From: Aureibaculum marinum | Lineage (GTDB): Bacteria > Bacteroidota > Bacteroidia > Flavobacteriales > Flavobacteriaceae | DNA length: 64,000 bases | Assembly: GCF_003813905.1 (NCBI RefSeq) | Contig: NZ_RPFJ01000017.1 | Location: 1 to 64,000, forward strand | Direction: 5' to 3' | In this document: piece after piece, positions 38,136-46,830 of the stretch | How the letters are laid out: the number at the start of each line of letters is the position of its first letter | How positions within the stretch are numbered: the first letter of the stretch is position 1 | The notes under the pieces: generated by a model | Seen by the model: only the letters and a program-made list of their open reading frames with translations | Told to the model about the DNA's origin: nothing | Databases searched by the model: none | Translations under genes and position numbers: made by a program

Positions 38136-39254
38136 TTAACTGTTAAGCATAACAGGCATTACAAGCATAGTAATGTGTTCACCTTCTTCTAAACCATCTA
38201 TTGGAGTTAAAATTCCAGCTCTATTTGGTAAAGACATTTCTAGCATAATTTCATTTGATTCTAAATTACTTAACATTTCAGATAAAAATTTAGAATTAAA
38301 ACCTATTTGCATATCGTCACCTTCGTAATTACATTTTAAACGCTCATCAGCTTTATTAGAAAAATCAATATCTTCAGCTGAGATATTTAATTCGGTGCCG
38401 GCCATTTTTAGGCGTATTTGATGTGTGGTTTTGCTAGAGAAAATAGATACACGTCTTACAGAATTTAAAAACGAACTTCGTTCTAAAGTTAGTTTATTCG
38501 GATTTTCTTTAGGAATTACAGCTTCGTAATTAGGATATTTACCATCAATTAAACGACAAATTAAAACTGTTTGATCAATTGTAAATTTAGCGTTGGCGTC
38601 ATTGTATTCAACAATTACATCGTCTTGAGATCCAGATAATATGTTTTTTAATATGTTTAATGGTTTTTTTGGCATAATAAACTCTGCAACTTCGCTAGCA
38701 CTTACATCATTACGCGTGTATTTAACCAGTTTATGGGCATCTGTAGCAACAAAAGTTAAATTTTCTTTTGAAAATTGAAAAAACACTCCACTCATAACAG
38801 GACGTAAATCATCATTACCAGAAGCAAAAATAGTTTTAGAAATAGCTGTGGCAATAATATCTCCTGTTATAACAGTTTTACTAGGTTCTTCCAATTCAAC
38901 AGGTTTTGGAAATTCAGCTCCATCTGCATAAGCCAAAGCGTATTTACCACTTTCAGAACTAATCTCAAGGGTATTGTTATCTTCAACAACAAAAGTTAAA
39001 GGTTGTTCAGGAAACGTTTTTAACGTCTCTAACAATAACCGTGCATTAATAGCGACAGTTCCGTCTTCATCAGCTTCAGCATCAATAACGGTTGTCATAG
39101 TTGTTTCCAAATCGGAAGCAGAAACTTTTAATTGATTATTTGACAATTCAAATAAGAAGTTGTCTAAAATAGGTAACGTATTATTATTGTTTATTACACC
39201 TCCTAAAACTTGAAGTTGTTTTAATAATTGATTACTTGAAACTATAAATTTCAT
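38136..39254 (-). CDS. dnaN: DNA polymerase III beta sliding clamp
   Basis: The 372-aa protein begins MKFIVSSNQLLKQLQVLGGV and shows the three repeated clamp domains (about 1-118, 128-245, 247-372), with GDDDLRPVM-like GNDDLRPVMSGVFF, VATDAHKLVKY and the C-terminal MLVMPVML. It forms the ring that tethers the replicative polymerase to DNA. It is not next to dnaA or recF; this uncoupled position is common in Bacteroidota. Its leader contains a small hairpin (39322-39339) and a clear -7 element. Confidence 0.97.
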   Translation of the reverse strand: MKFIVSSNQLLKQLQVLGGVINNNNTLPILDNFLFELSNNQLKVSASDLETTMTTVIDAEADEDGTVAINARLLLETLKTFPEQPLTFVVEDNNTLEISSESGKYALAYADGAEFPKPVELEEPSKTVITGDIIATAISKTIFASGNDDLRPVMSGVFFQFSKENLTFVATDAHKLVKYTRNDVSASEVAEFIMPKKPLNILKNILSGSQDDVIVEYNDANAKFTIDQTVLICRLIDGKYPNYEAVIPKENPNKLTLERSSFLNSVRRVSIFSSKTTHQIRLKMAGTELNISAEDIDFSNKADERLKCNYEGDDMQIGFNSKFLSEMLSNLESNEIMLEMSLPNRAGILTPIDGLEEGEHITMLVMPVMLNS

Positions 39255-39352
39255 CTGTCTATAAATAGGTTAAAGAGTTTGTTGTCTAATATTTGTTAAA
39301 AAAAATTAAACTATTTTGCCAAAACCCTCAATAGGGTTTAAAATTACAATTA

Positions 39353-39360
39353 CAAATATA
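39353..39360 (-). promoter_or_regulatory. -7 promoter element of dnaN
   Basis: On the minus strand this reads TATATTTG, matching TAnnTTTG. The transcript would start near 39346, giving a leader of about 90 bases that includes the hairpin at 39322-39339. Confidence 0.55.
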
Positions 39361-39423
39361 GATTAATATAAATGAGCTAAAAAAATAAATTTTACAGTTT
39401 TATTCACAATCGTTATTTTTAAG

Positions 39424-39431
39424 TAGATTTG
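39424..39431 (+). promoter_or_regulatory. -7 promoter element of the PIG-L deacetylase operon
   Basis: TAGATTTG fits TAnnTTTG and lies 35 bases before ATG 39466, so the leader would be short. Confidence 0.5.
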
Positions 39432-39465
39432 TGAATCTAAGATTTAATTAGACTTAATAAAATTT

Positions 39466-41952
39466 ATGAAAAACATACTATTTTTACTAGTAATTCTTTT
39501 GGTTTTTATACCAGTAAATGCACAAAAGCCCGATAAACCCAATGCTTCAGAAATTTATGAATCTATAAAAAAGTTAAATTTTTTAGGGACTGTTTTGTAC
39601 GTTGCTGCTCATCCTGATGATGAAAATACACGTTTAATCTCCTATTTTTCTAACCATATTAAAGCAAGAACAGGTTATTTGTCAATAACTCGTGGAGATG
39701 GAGGTCAAAATTTAATCGGTTCAGAGTTGCAAGAACTTTTAGGGGGTATTAGAACTCAAGAATTGTTAGCAGCCAGAAGAACAGACGGAGGGGAACAATT
39801 TTTTACACGAGCTAAAGATTTTGGGTATTCTAAACATCCAAATGAAACACTAGCAATTTGGAATAAAGATGAAGTTTTAAAAGATGTAATTGCGATTATC
39901 AGAAAATTTAAACCTGATGTAATAATCAATCGTTTTGACCATAGAACACCTGGAACCACACATGGTCATCACACTTCTTCTGCTATGTTAAGCATGGAGG
40001 CCTTTGACTTGGTAGGTGATGTAAATTTTAAAGGTCATAATTTGTACAAACCTTGGCAACCGAAAAATTTATTTTTTAATACTTCTTGGTGGTTTTATGG
40101 AAGTGAAGAAAAGTTTAAAAAAGCAGATAAATCTAACTTGTTGGGTTTTGATATGAATGTTTTTTATCCGTCAAGTGGTTTGTCTAATAGTGAAATTGCT
40201 TCACTAAGTAGAAGCCAACATCAGTCGCAAGGTTTTGGTAGTACTGGCTCTAGAGGTTCTGAAATGGAATATATAGAACTTTTAAAAGGAGATATGCCTA
40301 AGAATAATTCTGTTTTTGATGGAGTTGATACTTCTTGGAATAGAGTAAAAGGTGGAGCCCCAATAGGTCAACTTTTAGAGAAAGTATTAAAAGAATATGA
40401 TTTTAAAAATCCTGCTGCGAGTATTCCTGATTTGATAAAAGCTTATAGTTTGATTACTAATTTAGACGATAATCATTGGAAAAATGTAAAGTTGCCAGAA
40501 ATTAAATCTATTATTGCAGCATGTGCAGGACTTTATTTAGAAGCAGTAGCAGAAACGCCATTTACTTCCCTTAATGAAAGTGTAAAAGTTAATATTGAAG
40601 CAATAAATAGAAGTGATATCTCTATGCAATTGGAAGGTATTTCTATTCCTGAAGAGCATAAGGAGATTGTTGCTAATATTCCACTTATAAATAATAAACC
40701 ATATAAAAAAACGACTGAGGTTTATATTGCTGCTGATGAGCGTTTTACATCTCCATACTGGTTAACTAAAGTTAGCAGCTTGGGAATGTATAATGTAGAT
40801 AACTTGCAATATATTGGAGAACCCGAAACGCCTAAGAATAGAAGTATTCTGTTTAATGTGAAAGTTGGGAATGTGATAATACCTTTTACAAAAACAATTG
40901 TTTACAAATACAACAACCCAGTCAAAGGAGAAGTGTATCAGCCTTTTGAAGTTTTGCCAGAAGTAACCGCAAAAATTTTAAATAAGGTTAATATTTTTGC
41001 CGATAACTTGTCAAAAGAAGTTCCTGTAACTGTTAAGTCTTCAAAAAATAACCTTTCAGGTGTTGTTAGTTTATCAGCTTCTGAAGGTTGGAAAGTTACT
41101 CCAGAGAAAATTAATTTTACCATTTCTGCAAAAGGAGGAGAAAAAACAATAGTGTTTAAAGTAACACCTCCAATTACTCAAAATGAAGGTGTAATTACAC
41201 CTACAGTAACTGTAAATGGTAAAGTTTTTAAACAGGAATTAATAAGTATAGATTATAATCATATACCAAAACAAACTATTTTAATGCCTTCGCAAGCAAA
41301 AGTAGTGCGGTTGGATATTAAAAAGAAAGGAAATTTAATTGGATATATTCAGGGAGCTGGTGATCAAGTGCCTACTAGTTTAACCGAAATAGGATATGAG
41401 GTGGAGGAATTGAATGAAGATCATATTATTTTAAATAACTTGCAGAAATATGATGCTATTGTTTTAGGAATTAGATTGTATAATGTGAGTGAAAAAGCAA
41501 AATTTTATCAATCTGCTTTACATAAATATGTAGAAAATGGAGGTACGTTAATTGTACAATACAATACAAATAGAGGATTGAAAGTTGATAAAGTGGCACC
41601 ATATAATCTTAAATTATCAAGAGATAGAGTAGTAGAGGAAGACGCTAAGGTGTGGTTACTTAAAGAAAAGCATAAACTGTTAAATTTTCCAAATAAAATA
41701 AGTGCACCTGATTTTGACGGATGGATTCAAGAACGTGGTTTATATTTTCCTAACCATTGGAGTAAAGAGTATATTCCAATTTTAGGAATGAATGATACAG
41801 GTGAAAAAACAAAAAAAGGAAGTCTATTAATTGCAAAATACGGTAAAGGACATTTTATATATACAGGCATTAGCTTTTTTAGAGAACTACCTGCAGGTGT
41901 GCCGGGAGCGTATAAGCTATTTGCTAATATGCTTTCGGTTGGTAAAAATTAA
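39466..41952 (+). CDS. Secreted PIG-L family deacetylase
   Basis: The 828-aa protein has a signal peptide (1-19, FIPVNA) and an N-terminal PIG-L/LmbE domain with the zinc-binding motif AAHPDDEN (about 48-54), DGGEQFFTRAKDFG and the second His cluster THGHHTSS (about 166). The middle is beta-rich, and the C-terminal part (about 610-825) resembles a glutamine-amidotransferase-like alpha/beta fold (YDAIVLGIRLYN, YVENGGTLIVQYN). PIG-L enzymes remove N-acetyl groups from amino sugars. It is followed after six bases by a small membrane peptide and a symporter gene; an operon for an amino-sugar-containing compound is an inference. Confidence 0.9.
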   Translation: MKNILFLLVILLVFIPVNAQKPDKPNASEIYESIKKLNFLGTVLYVAAHPDDENTRLISYFSNHIKARTGYLSITRGDGGQNLIGSELQELLGGIRTQELLAARRTDGGEQFFTRAKDFGYSKHPNETLAIWNKDEVLKDVIAIIRKFKPDVIINRFDHRTPGTTHGHHTSSAMLSMEAFDLVGDVNFKGHNLYKPWQPKNLFFNTSWWFYGSEEKFKKADKSNLLGFDMNVFYPSSGLSNSEIASLSRSQHQSQGFGSTGSRGSEMEYIELLKGDMPKNNSVFDGVDTSWNRVKGGAPIGQLLEKVLKEYDFKNPAASIPDLIKAYSLITNLDDNHWKNVKLPEIKSIIAACAGLYLEAVAETPFTSLNESVKVNIEAINRSDISMQLEGISIPEEHKEIVANIPLINNKPYKKTTEVYIAADERFTSPYWLTKVSSLGMYNVDNLQYIGEPETPKNRSILFNVKVGNVIIPFTKTIVYKYNNPVKGEVYQPFEVLPEVTAKILNKVNIFADNLSKEVPVTVKSSKNNLSGVVSLSASEGWKVTPEKINFTISAKGGEKTIVFKVTPPITQNEGVITPTVTVNGKVFKQELISIDYNHIPKQTILMPSQAKVVRLDIKKKGNLIGYIQGAGDQVPTSLTEIGYEVEELNEDHIILNNLQKYDAIVLGIRLYNVSEKAKFYQSALHKYVENGGTLIVQYNTNRGLKVDKVAPYNLKLSRDRVVEEDAKVWLLKEKHKLLNFPNKISAPDFDGWIQERGLYFPNHWSKEYIPILGMNDTGEKTKKGSLLIAKYGKGHFIYTGISFFRELPAGVPGAYKLFANMLSVGKN

Positions 41953-41958
41953 ACTATT

Positions 41959-42066
41959 ATGGAAAAGGTTAAAAAATATAAATGGCAAAAGTTATATACT
42001 TGGGTATTAGTTGCCAATGCTTTTTATGTTGTACTTTTTTATATAATAATGAAATTATTTTCATAA
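41959..42066 (+). CDS. 35-aa single-pass membrane peptide
   Basis: An ATG at 41959, six bases after the deacetylase stop, opens 35 codons ending at TAA 42064-42066, nine bases before the symporter start. The peptide has a basic N-terminus (MEKVKKYKWQKLY) and a single hydrophobic helix (TWVLVANAFYVVLFYIIM). Position, spacing and charge pattern suggest a real gene. Small subunits such as DUF4212 accompany some sodium symporters, but I cannot show homology; the alternative is a spacer frame. Confidence 0.6.
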   Translation: MEKVKKYKWQKLYTWVLVANAFYVVLFYIIMKLFS

Positions 42067-42075
42067 AGGACAATT

Positions 42076-43803
42076 ATGCAGCAAATAGATTGGATAATTT
42101 TAATATGTACTCTTATATTTATTGTAGCTTACGGTGTTTGGCATACAAGAGGGAGTAAAAATGTTCAAGATTTTATCAGAGGAGGAAATCAGTCAAAATG
42201 GTGGACCATAGGTTTATCTGTTATGGCTACACAAGCCAGTGCCATTACTTTTTTATCTACACCTGGGCAGGCTTTTCATGATGGAATGGGCTTTGTGCAA
42301 TTTTACTTTGGTGTACCCATTGCTATGGTAATCATATGCTTGGTATTTATTCCTATTTATCATCGTTTAAAAGTATATACAGCCTATGAATATTTAGAAA
42401 GTCGATTCGATTTAAAAACTAGAAGTTTAGCAGCTGTACTCTTTTTAATTCAACGAGGATTGGCTGCAGGAATAACTATTTATGCACCATCAATTATTTT
42501 ATCTGTAGTATTGGGTTGGGATTTAATAACGCTAAATATTATTATAGGAATTTTAGTAATTATTTATACCGTTTCTGGAGGTACAAAGGCTGTCAGTGTT
42601 ACTCAAAAACATCAAATGGCTGTTATTTTTACAGGAATGTTTATTGCTTTTTTTGTGATAGTAAATTCTTTACCGGCCGATGTTAATTTTACAAAAGCCT
42701 TAAATATTGCTGGAGCAAGCGATAAAATGAAAATATTAAATTTTTCGTTTGATTTGGATAATAGATATACGCTTTGGAGTGGTATAATTGGAGGAAGTTT
42801 TTTAATGTTATCTTATTTTGGAACTGATCAAAGTCAAGTACAACGATATCTTTCAGGAAAATCTATCAAAGAAATGCAATTGGGGTTGTTGTTTAATGGT
42901 TTATTAAAAGTACCTATGCAATTCTTTATTTTGTTAGTTGGAGTTATGGTTTTTGTATTTTATCAATTTAATGCAACACCGCTCAACTTTAGTCCTACAG
43001 CTACAGCTACAGTTTTGAACTCTTCTTATTCAGATGATTATCAAGCATTAGAACAAAAACAGATGTTGCTTTTTGAGAAAAAACAAGCTCTAATAAATGA
43101 GTTTGTAAAATCTGAAGATAAGGCTTTAAGTGAGCAAATATCTAAGGCAACTATTGCAGATAAAGAAAATAGAACAGCAGCTAGAGAATTAATTAAGCTA
43201 GCAGCAGAGGAACAAGAAATAAAAGTTGAAGACAATGATAAAGATTATGTTTTTATTCATTTTATATTAAACAATTTGCCAAAAGGTTTAATAGGATTGT
43301 TACTAGCCGTAATATTATCAGCAGCTATGTCTTCAACAGCATCAGAATTAAATGCTTTAGGATCAACAACAGCATTAGATTTGTACAAGAGAAATGTAAC
43401 TGTTGAAAAGTCCGAAAATCACTATTTATTAGCTTCTAAATGGTTTACATTATTATGGGGCATTATTGCTATTTTAATTGCTTGTATTGCCAATTTATTT
43501 GATAACTTAATACAATTGGTAAATATTATAGGTTCTATATTTTACGGAAATGTTTTGGGTATTTTTTTACTTGCATTTTTTGTAAAATATGTAAGAAGTA
43601 ATGCTGTTTTTGTAGCCGCTCTTATCACACAAGTAGTTATAATAGGTGTATATTACTTTGTAATGTTTTTACCTGAAAGTCAAGGTGAAAAAGCAATGTT
43701 GGGTTATTTATGGCTTAATTTAATTGGGTGTGCATTGGTCATGGGTATTGCAGTTTTGATTCAATTAATTAATGGGAATAATGAATATAAAGTTGATCAA
43801 TAG
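42076..43803 (+). CDS. Sodium:solute symporter (SSS family) with a long charged insert
   Basis: The 575-aa protein has about 13 helices and SSS hallmarks: WWTIGLSVMATQASAITFLSTPGQAF, GGTKAVSVTQKHQ and AAMSSTASELNALGSTTALDLY, the last lining the Na2 site. Residues about 315-385 form a highly charged insert rich in Glu and Lys, likely a coiled coil, between two core helices where many relatives have a short loop. It takes up an unknown solute with sodium. It is third in the deacetylase operon, so the solute may be a product of that enzyme. Confidence 0.9.
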   Translation: MQQIDWIILICTLIFIVAYGVWHTRGSKNVQDFIRGGNQSKWWTIGLSVMATQASAITFLSTPGQAFHDGMGFVQFYFGVPIAMVIICLVFIPIYHRLKVYTAYEYLESRFDLKTRSLAAVLFLIQRGLAAGITIYAPSIILSVVLGWDLITLNIIIGILVIIYTVSGGTKAVSVTQKHQMAVIFTGMFIAFFVIVNSLPADVNFTKALNIAGASDKMKILNFSFDLDNRYTLWSGIIGGSFLMLSYFGTDQSQVQRYLSGKSIKEMQLGLLFNGLLKVPMQFFILLVGVMVFVFYQFNATPLNFSPTATATVLNSSYSDDYQALEQKQMLLFEKKQALINEFVKSEDKALSEQISKATIADKENRTAARELIKLAAEEQEIKVEDNDKDYVFIHFILNNLPKGLIGLLLAVILSAAMSSTASELNALGSTTALDLYKRNVTVEKSENHYLLASKWFTLLWGIIAILIACIANLFDNLIQLVNIIGSIFYGNVLGIFLLAFFVKYVRSNAVFVAALITQVVIIGVYYFVMFLPESQGEKAMLGYLWLNLIGCALVMGIAVLIQLINGNNEYKVDQ

Positions 43804-43856
43804 TCAATTTTAAATAACAATTACTAAGTTACTGATAGTTTTTTATGTAATTCCAG

Positions 43857-44234
43857 TTAAGTATTAGCTCTAACTTCAATTGGTTTCCATTCATTTTCGA
43901 TAAATAAATACCATACGGTAAGTTCTAAATTTGAAGGCCTTTTCCATTGTGCTTCTAGAAAATACACTTTTTTGTATTCATACTCTTTATTTGGAAAGTA
44001 TTTATTTACGATGGTAAGTTGTTCTTTACTTAAATTTTTTTCTGTAACTTTTATTTTATGACTGCTAATAGGTTCTCCATAAAACCTAATTGCATTTGTA
44101 TATTTAGCATGACTTAAATGAGCTTTTTCTTTTTGGATAATATTTGTTTTAGGTGTATTATCAGAAACAGCCTCATTAGTGTTACATGAAATTAGACATA
44201 TTAATATAATAAAAAGGGATGAAAAAGTTCGCAT
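43857..44234 (-). CDS. Hypothetical lipoprotein
   Basis: From ATG 44234 the 125-aa protein has a lipoprotein signal (SLFIILICLISCNT, Cys about 16); a longer frame upstream has no signal peptide. The mature part contains KYTNAIRFYGEPISSHKIKV and a C-terminal WYLFIENEWKPIEVRANT. The sequence is not from a family I can name. It is convergent with the symporter and stands alone. Confidence 0.6.
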   Translation of the reverse strand: MRTFSSLFIILICLISCNTNEAVSDNTPKTNIIQKEKAHLSHAKYTNAIRFYGEPISSHKIKVTEKNLSKEQLTIVNKYFPNKEYEYKKVYFLEAQWKRPSNLELTVWYLFIENEWKPIEVRANT

Positions 44235-44448
44235 AAGTGATGTTTTAAAATTATTTAAAAACAAAACTAGACGTATTGCGATAGTTGAAATAGGTCGTTT
44301 TTGGTAGAATTGTAGCCCCAATTTTCAGGGGTATACTATTTTAAAAAGTAAGAACAAGTTTAAAATACTATAAGTAAGTTTAACATAGTAAAAAGAAGTT
44401 TCTTAATTATCCAAAAGGATTGTTTAACTAGTTAAGAGCACTCTTTAT

Positions 44449-45573
44449 TTACTTTACCCTGTTGTATTTTTTCATAATCTTTATTATGTCATTAACAGGA
44501 AGAGCTTTAATTTTATGATTTGCTCTTCCATCCATATCTTCAGCAGCAAATAAAGAGTTAATAATTGCTTCTTCGGTAGCTTCAATAGTCGCTAAAAATA
44601 GAGGAGTAACCTTGCTGTTTTTTAATTCTGTTTTATTGTAAAAAGAAGAATCATTAGTGGAGTCGATTAAATTTTCTTTCGCTATTGAAAGAGCAATTAC
44701 GTAATCACCACTACCATTTGAGGCAATACCACCTGTTTTTGCCAAACCTAACATGGCTCTTTTAGCCATTCTTTCTAGATTTCTAGATCCAATAGGAGCA
44801 TCTGTAACTACTACAATCATACAAGAACCATCGGCTTCCATACCATTTTTATAAGGATAACTATTTAGTTCTTTTGCTATCGGAGCACCATTAATTTCTA
44901 ATACACCTCCGTAATTAGTTTGTACCAAAACCCCAACTGTATATCCGCCTAGTGATTCTGGAATTACTCTAGACGATGTTCCTATACCTCCTTTAAATCC
45001 AAAACAAATTGTTCCTGTTCCTGCACCAACATTACCTTCTTTAACCTTTCCAGTTTTTGCATTTTTAATAGCTTCAAGTACATGTTTTTCTGTAATATGT
45101 CTACCTCTAATATCATTTAAATACCCATCATTAGTTTCACCTACTACAGCATTTACTGATCTTACATTTTTATTTTCAGGATGTTCTAACGTGTAGCTTA
45201 TTAGAGCGTTAGATGCAGTAGGTACACTTAGTGTATTTGTTAAAATTATTGGTGTTTCTATATTTCCAAGTTCTTTAACTTGACTATATCCTGCCAATTT
45301 GCCAAATCCGTTTCCAATATAAATTGCAGCTGGAACTTTTAATTGGTAAATGTTTTGTGAATGAGGCAAAATTGCAGTTACACCTGTTCTAATACTGTCA
45401 CCTTCAATTAATGTTGTATGACCAACTTTTACGCCTTCAACATCTGTAATAGCATTATTTATTCCTGTTTTTAAAACACCAATTTTAATTCCATAATCTC
45501 TGGCTCGTTTTTCTTGAGAACTTATAGTTTGACTAATTAAAAATATAAGAAGTAAAGAAAATTTAATATTCAT
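44449..45573 (-). CDS. P1 family peptidase (DmpA/L-aminopeptidase-like), secreted
   Basis: From ATG 45573 the protein starts with a signal peptide (MNIKFSLLLIFLISQTISSQ); a frame 14 codons longer is less likely. P1-family (Ntn-fold) features are AITDVEGVKVGHTTL, SVNAVVGETNDGYLND, GAGTGTICFGFKGGIGTSSR and the autocleavage site ASNGSGDYVIAL with Gly-Ser at about 287-288. After self-cleavage such enzymes release N-terminal residues from small peptides, including beta-peptides. Its stop is 27 bases from the corA end, with which it overlaps in the longer frame. Confidence 0.9.
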   Translation of the reverse strand: MNIKFSLLLIFLISQTISSQEKRARDYGIKIGVLKTGINNAITDVEGVKVGHTTLIEGDSIRTGVTAILPHSQNIYQLKVPAAIYIGNGFGKLAGYSQVKELGNIETPIILTNTLSVPTASNALISYTLEHPENKNVRSVNAVVGETNDGYLNDIRGRHITEKHVLEAIKNAKTGKVKEGNVGAGTGTICFGFKGGIGTSSRVIPESLGGYTVGVLVQTNYGGVLEINGAPIAKELNSYPYKNGMEADGSCMIVVVTDAPIGSRNLERMAKRAMLGLAKTGGIASNGSGDYVIALSIAKENLIDSTNDSSFYNKTELKNSKVTPLFLATIEATEEAIINSLFAAEDMDGRANHKIKALPVNDIIKIMKKYNRVK

Positions 45574-45605
45574 TTTTAGGTTGTTAAGAGATATTACATG
45601 TAACA

Positions 45606-46685
45606 TTATAACCATTTTTTTCTTCTAAAATAAAGTAACAATCCAATGCCAATAATCAAAGAAGCTCCCCAAAAATAATAGTAACCATATTTCCAATGCA
45701 ATTCAGGAATATTTTTAAAATTCATTCCGTAGATACCAGCCATAAATGTAAGAGGTATAAAAATGGTAGCCATAATAGTTAAAACTTGCATTACTTGATT
45801 CATTTTAAGGCTTAAACTTGACAAATAACTATCTTTCAAACTCGAAGCTATATCTTTATAAGATTCAAGTATTTCAATAATTTGAATAGTGTGATCATAA
45901 ACATCGTTAAAATATTTAATTGTTTTAGGATCTATAAATTTGTCATTGTCGCGTACTAGTTTGTTGATGGTTTCGCGTAATGGATAAATAGACCTTCTAA
46001 GTGTTAATAAAATATTTTTATTAGCATGAATTTTTTCTAATGACTCTTGTGTTGGGTTATTAAAAATTTCATCTTCTAAATCTTCCAAATCATTACCAAC
46101 ATTTTCAATAGCGACAAAATAATTATCAATAATTGAATCTATTAGTGAATAAAATAAATAATCATTCTTTTTTTCTCTAATCTGTCCTTTTGGAGCTTTA
46201 ATACGATCTCTAATATGCTCAAAAACATCTCCTGTTTTTTCTTGAAAACTGATAACATATTCTTTACCTAATACTAATCCAATTTGTTCACTTTCAATAC
46301 TTTTGGTTTTTTCGTCGTATAGTATCATTTTTAAAGATAAGAACAAATAATTTTGGTATTCTTCAACTTTTGGTCTTTGGTTAGTGTTAGTAACGTCTTC
46401 CAACATTAAGCGGTCTAAATTAAAGACAGTGTGAAATTCATTAATTAATTTGTCATTATGAATTCCATCAACATTTATCCAATTGACTGAATTTGGTACT
46501 AAATTTTTATGTAAAGCATCACAAGCTTCATATGTATTTTTAGACAATACAGTTGTGTTATAGCTTATTAGCTCTAAAAAAGCATCTTCTAATCTTTCTT
46601 TACCAATATATGTAATACTTCCTGGAGGTAATCCTATTTTTTTTGAAGCAGTTGAGTTCCTTTTTCTGATAGGTCTTTTTTTCAA
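45606..46685 (-). CDS. corA: CorA family magnesium/cobalt transporter, probable TTG start
   Basis: The protein ends with two helices around the pore signature YGMNF (in FMAGIYGMNFKNIPELHW), preceded by a long helical cytosolic domain, the standard CorA layout. An ATG at 46757 would add 24 hydrophobic residues that do not fit the family. A -7 promoter element lies at 46710-46717, downstream of that ATG, so translation more likely starts at TTG 46685, giving KKRPIRKRNSTASKKIGLPPG, the expected type of N-terminus. Product length is then 359. It moves magnesium down its gradient into the cell. Confidence 0.85.
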   Translation of the reverse strand: MKKRPIRKRNSTASKKIGLPPGSITYIGKERLEDAFLELISYNTTVLSKNTYEACDALHKNLVPNSVNWINVDGIHNDKLINEFHTVFNLDRLMLEDVTNTNQRPKVEEYQNYLFLSLKMILYDEKTKSIESEQIGLVLGKEYVISFQEKTGDVFEHIRDRIKAPKGQIREKKNDYLFYSLIDSIIDNYFVAIENVGNDLEDLEDEIFNNPTQESLEKIHANKNILLTLRRSIYPLRETINKLVRDNDKFIDPKTIKYFNDVYDHTIQIIEILESYKDIASSLKDSYLSSLSLKMNQVMQVLTIMATIFIPLTFMAGIYGMNFKNIPELHWKYGYYYFWGASLIIGIGLLLYFRRKKWL

Positions 46686-46709
46686 TTGGAAAATGTTGAG
46701 GTTCTTTAT

Positions 46710-46717
46710 CAAAGATA
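46710..46717 (-). promoter_or_regulatory. -7 promoter element of corA
   Basis: On the minus strand this reads TATCTTTG, matching TAnnTTTG. It would place the start of transcription near 46703, about 18 bases before TTG 46685, and excludes ATG 46757 for this transcript. Confidence 0.55.
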
Positions 46718-46830
46718 ATAAAATTATAAGAATATAGTTACTGTTAATAACTACCAAAAAAATATACTTACTTTAAATTTTAATATTCCTAGGGTTTTGT
46801 ATTTTTACACCGTTTTTCAAATCAATAGAA

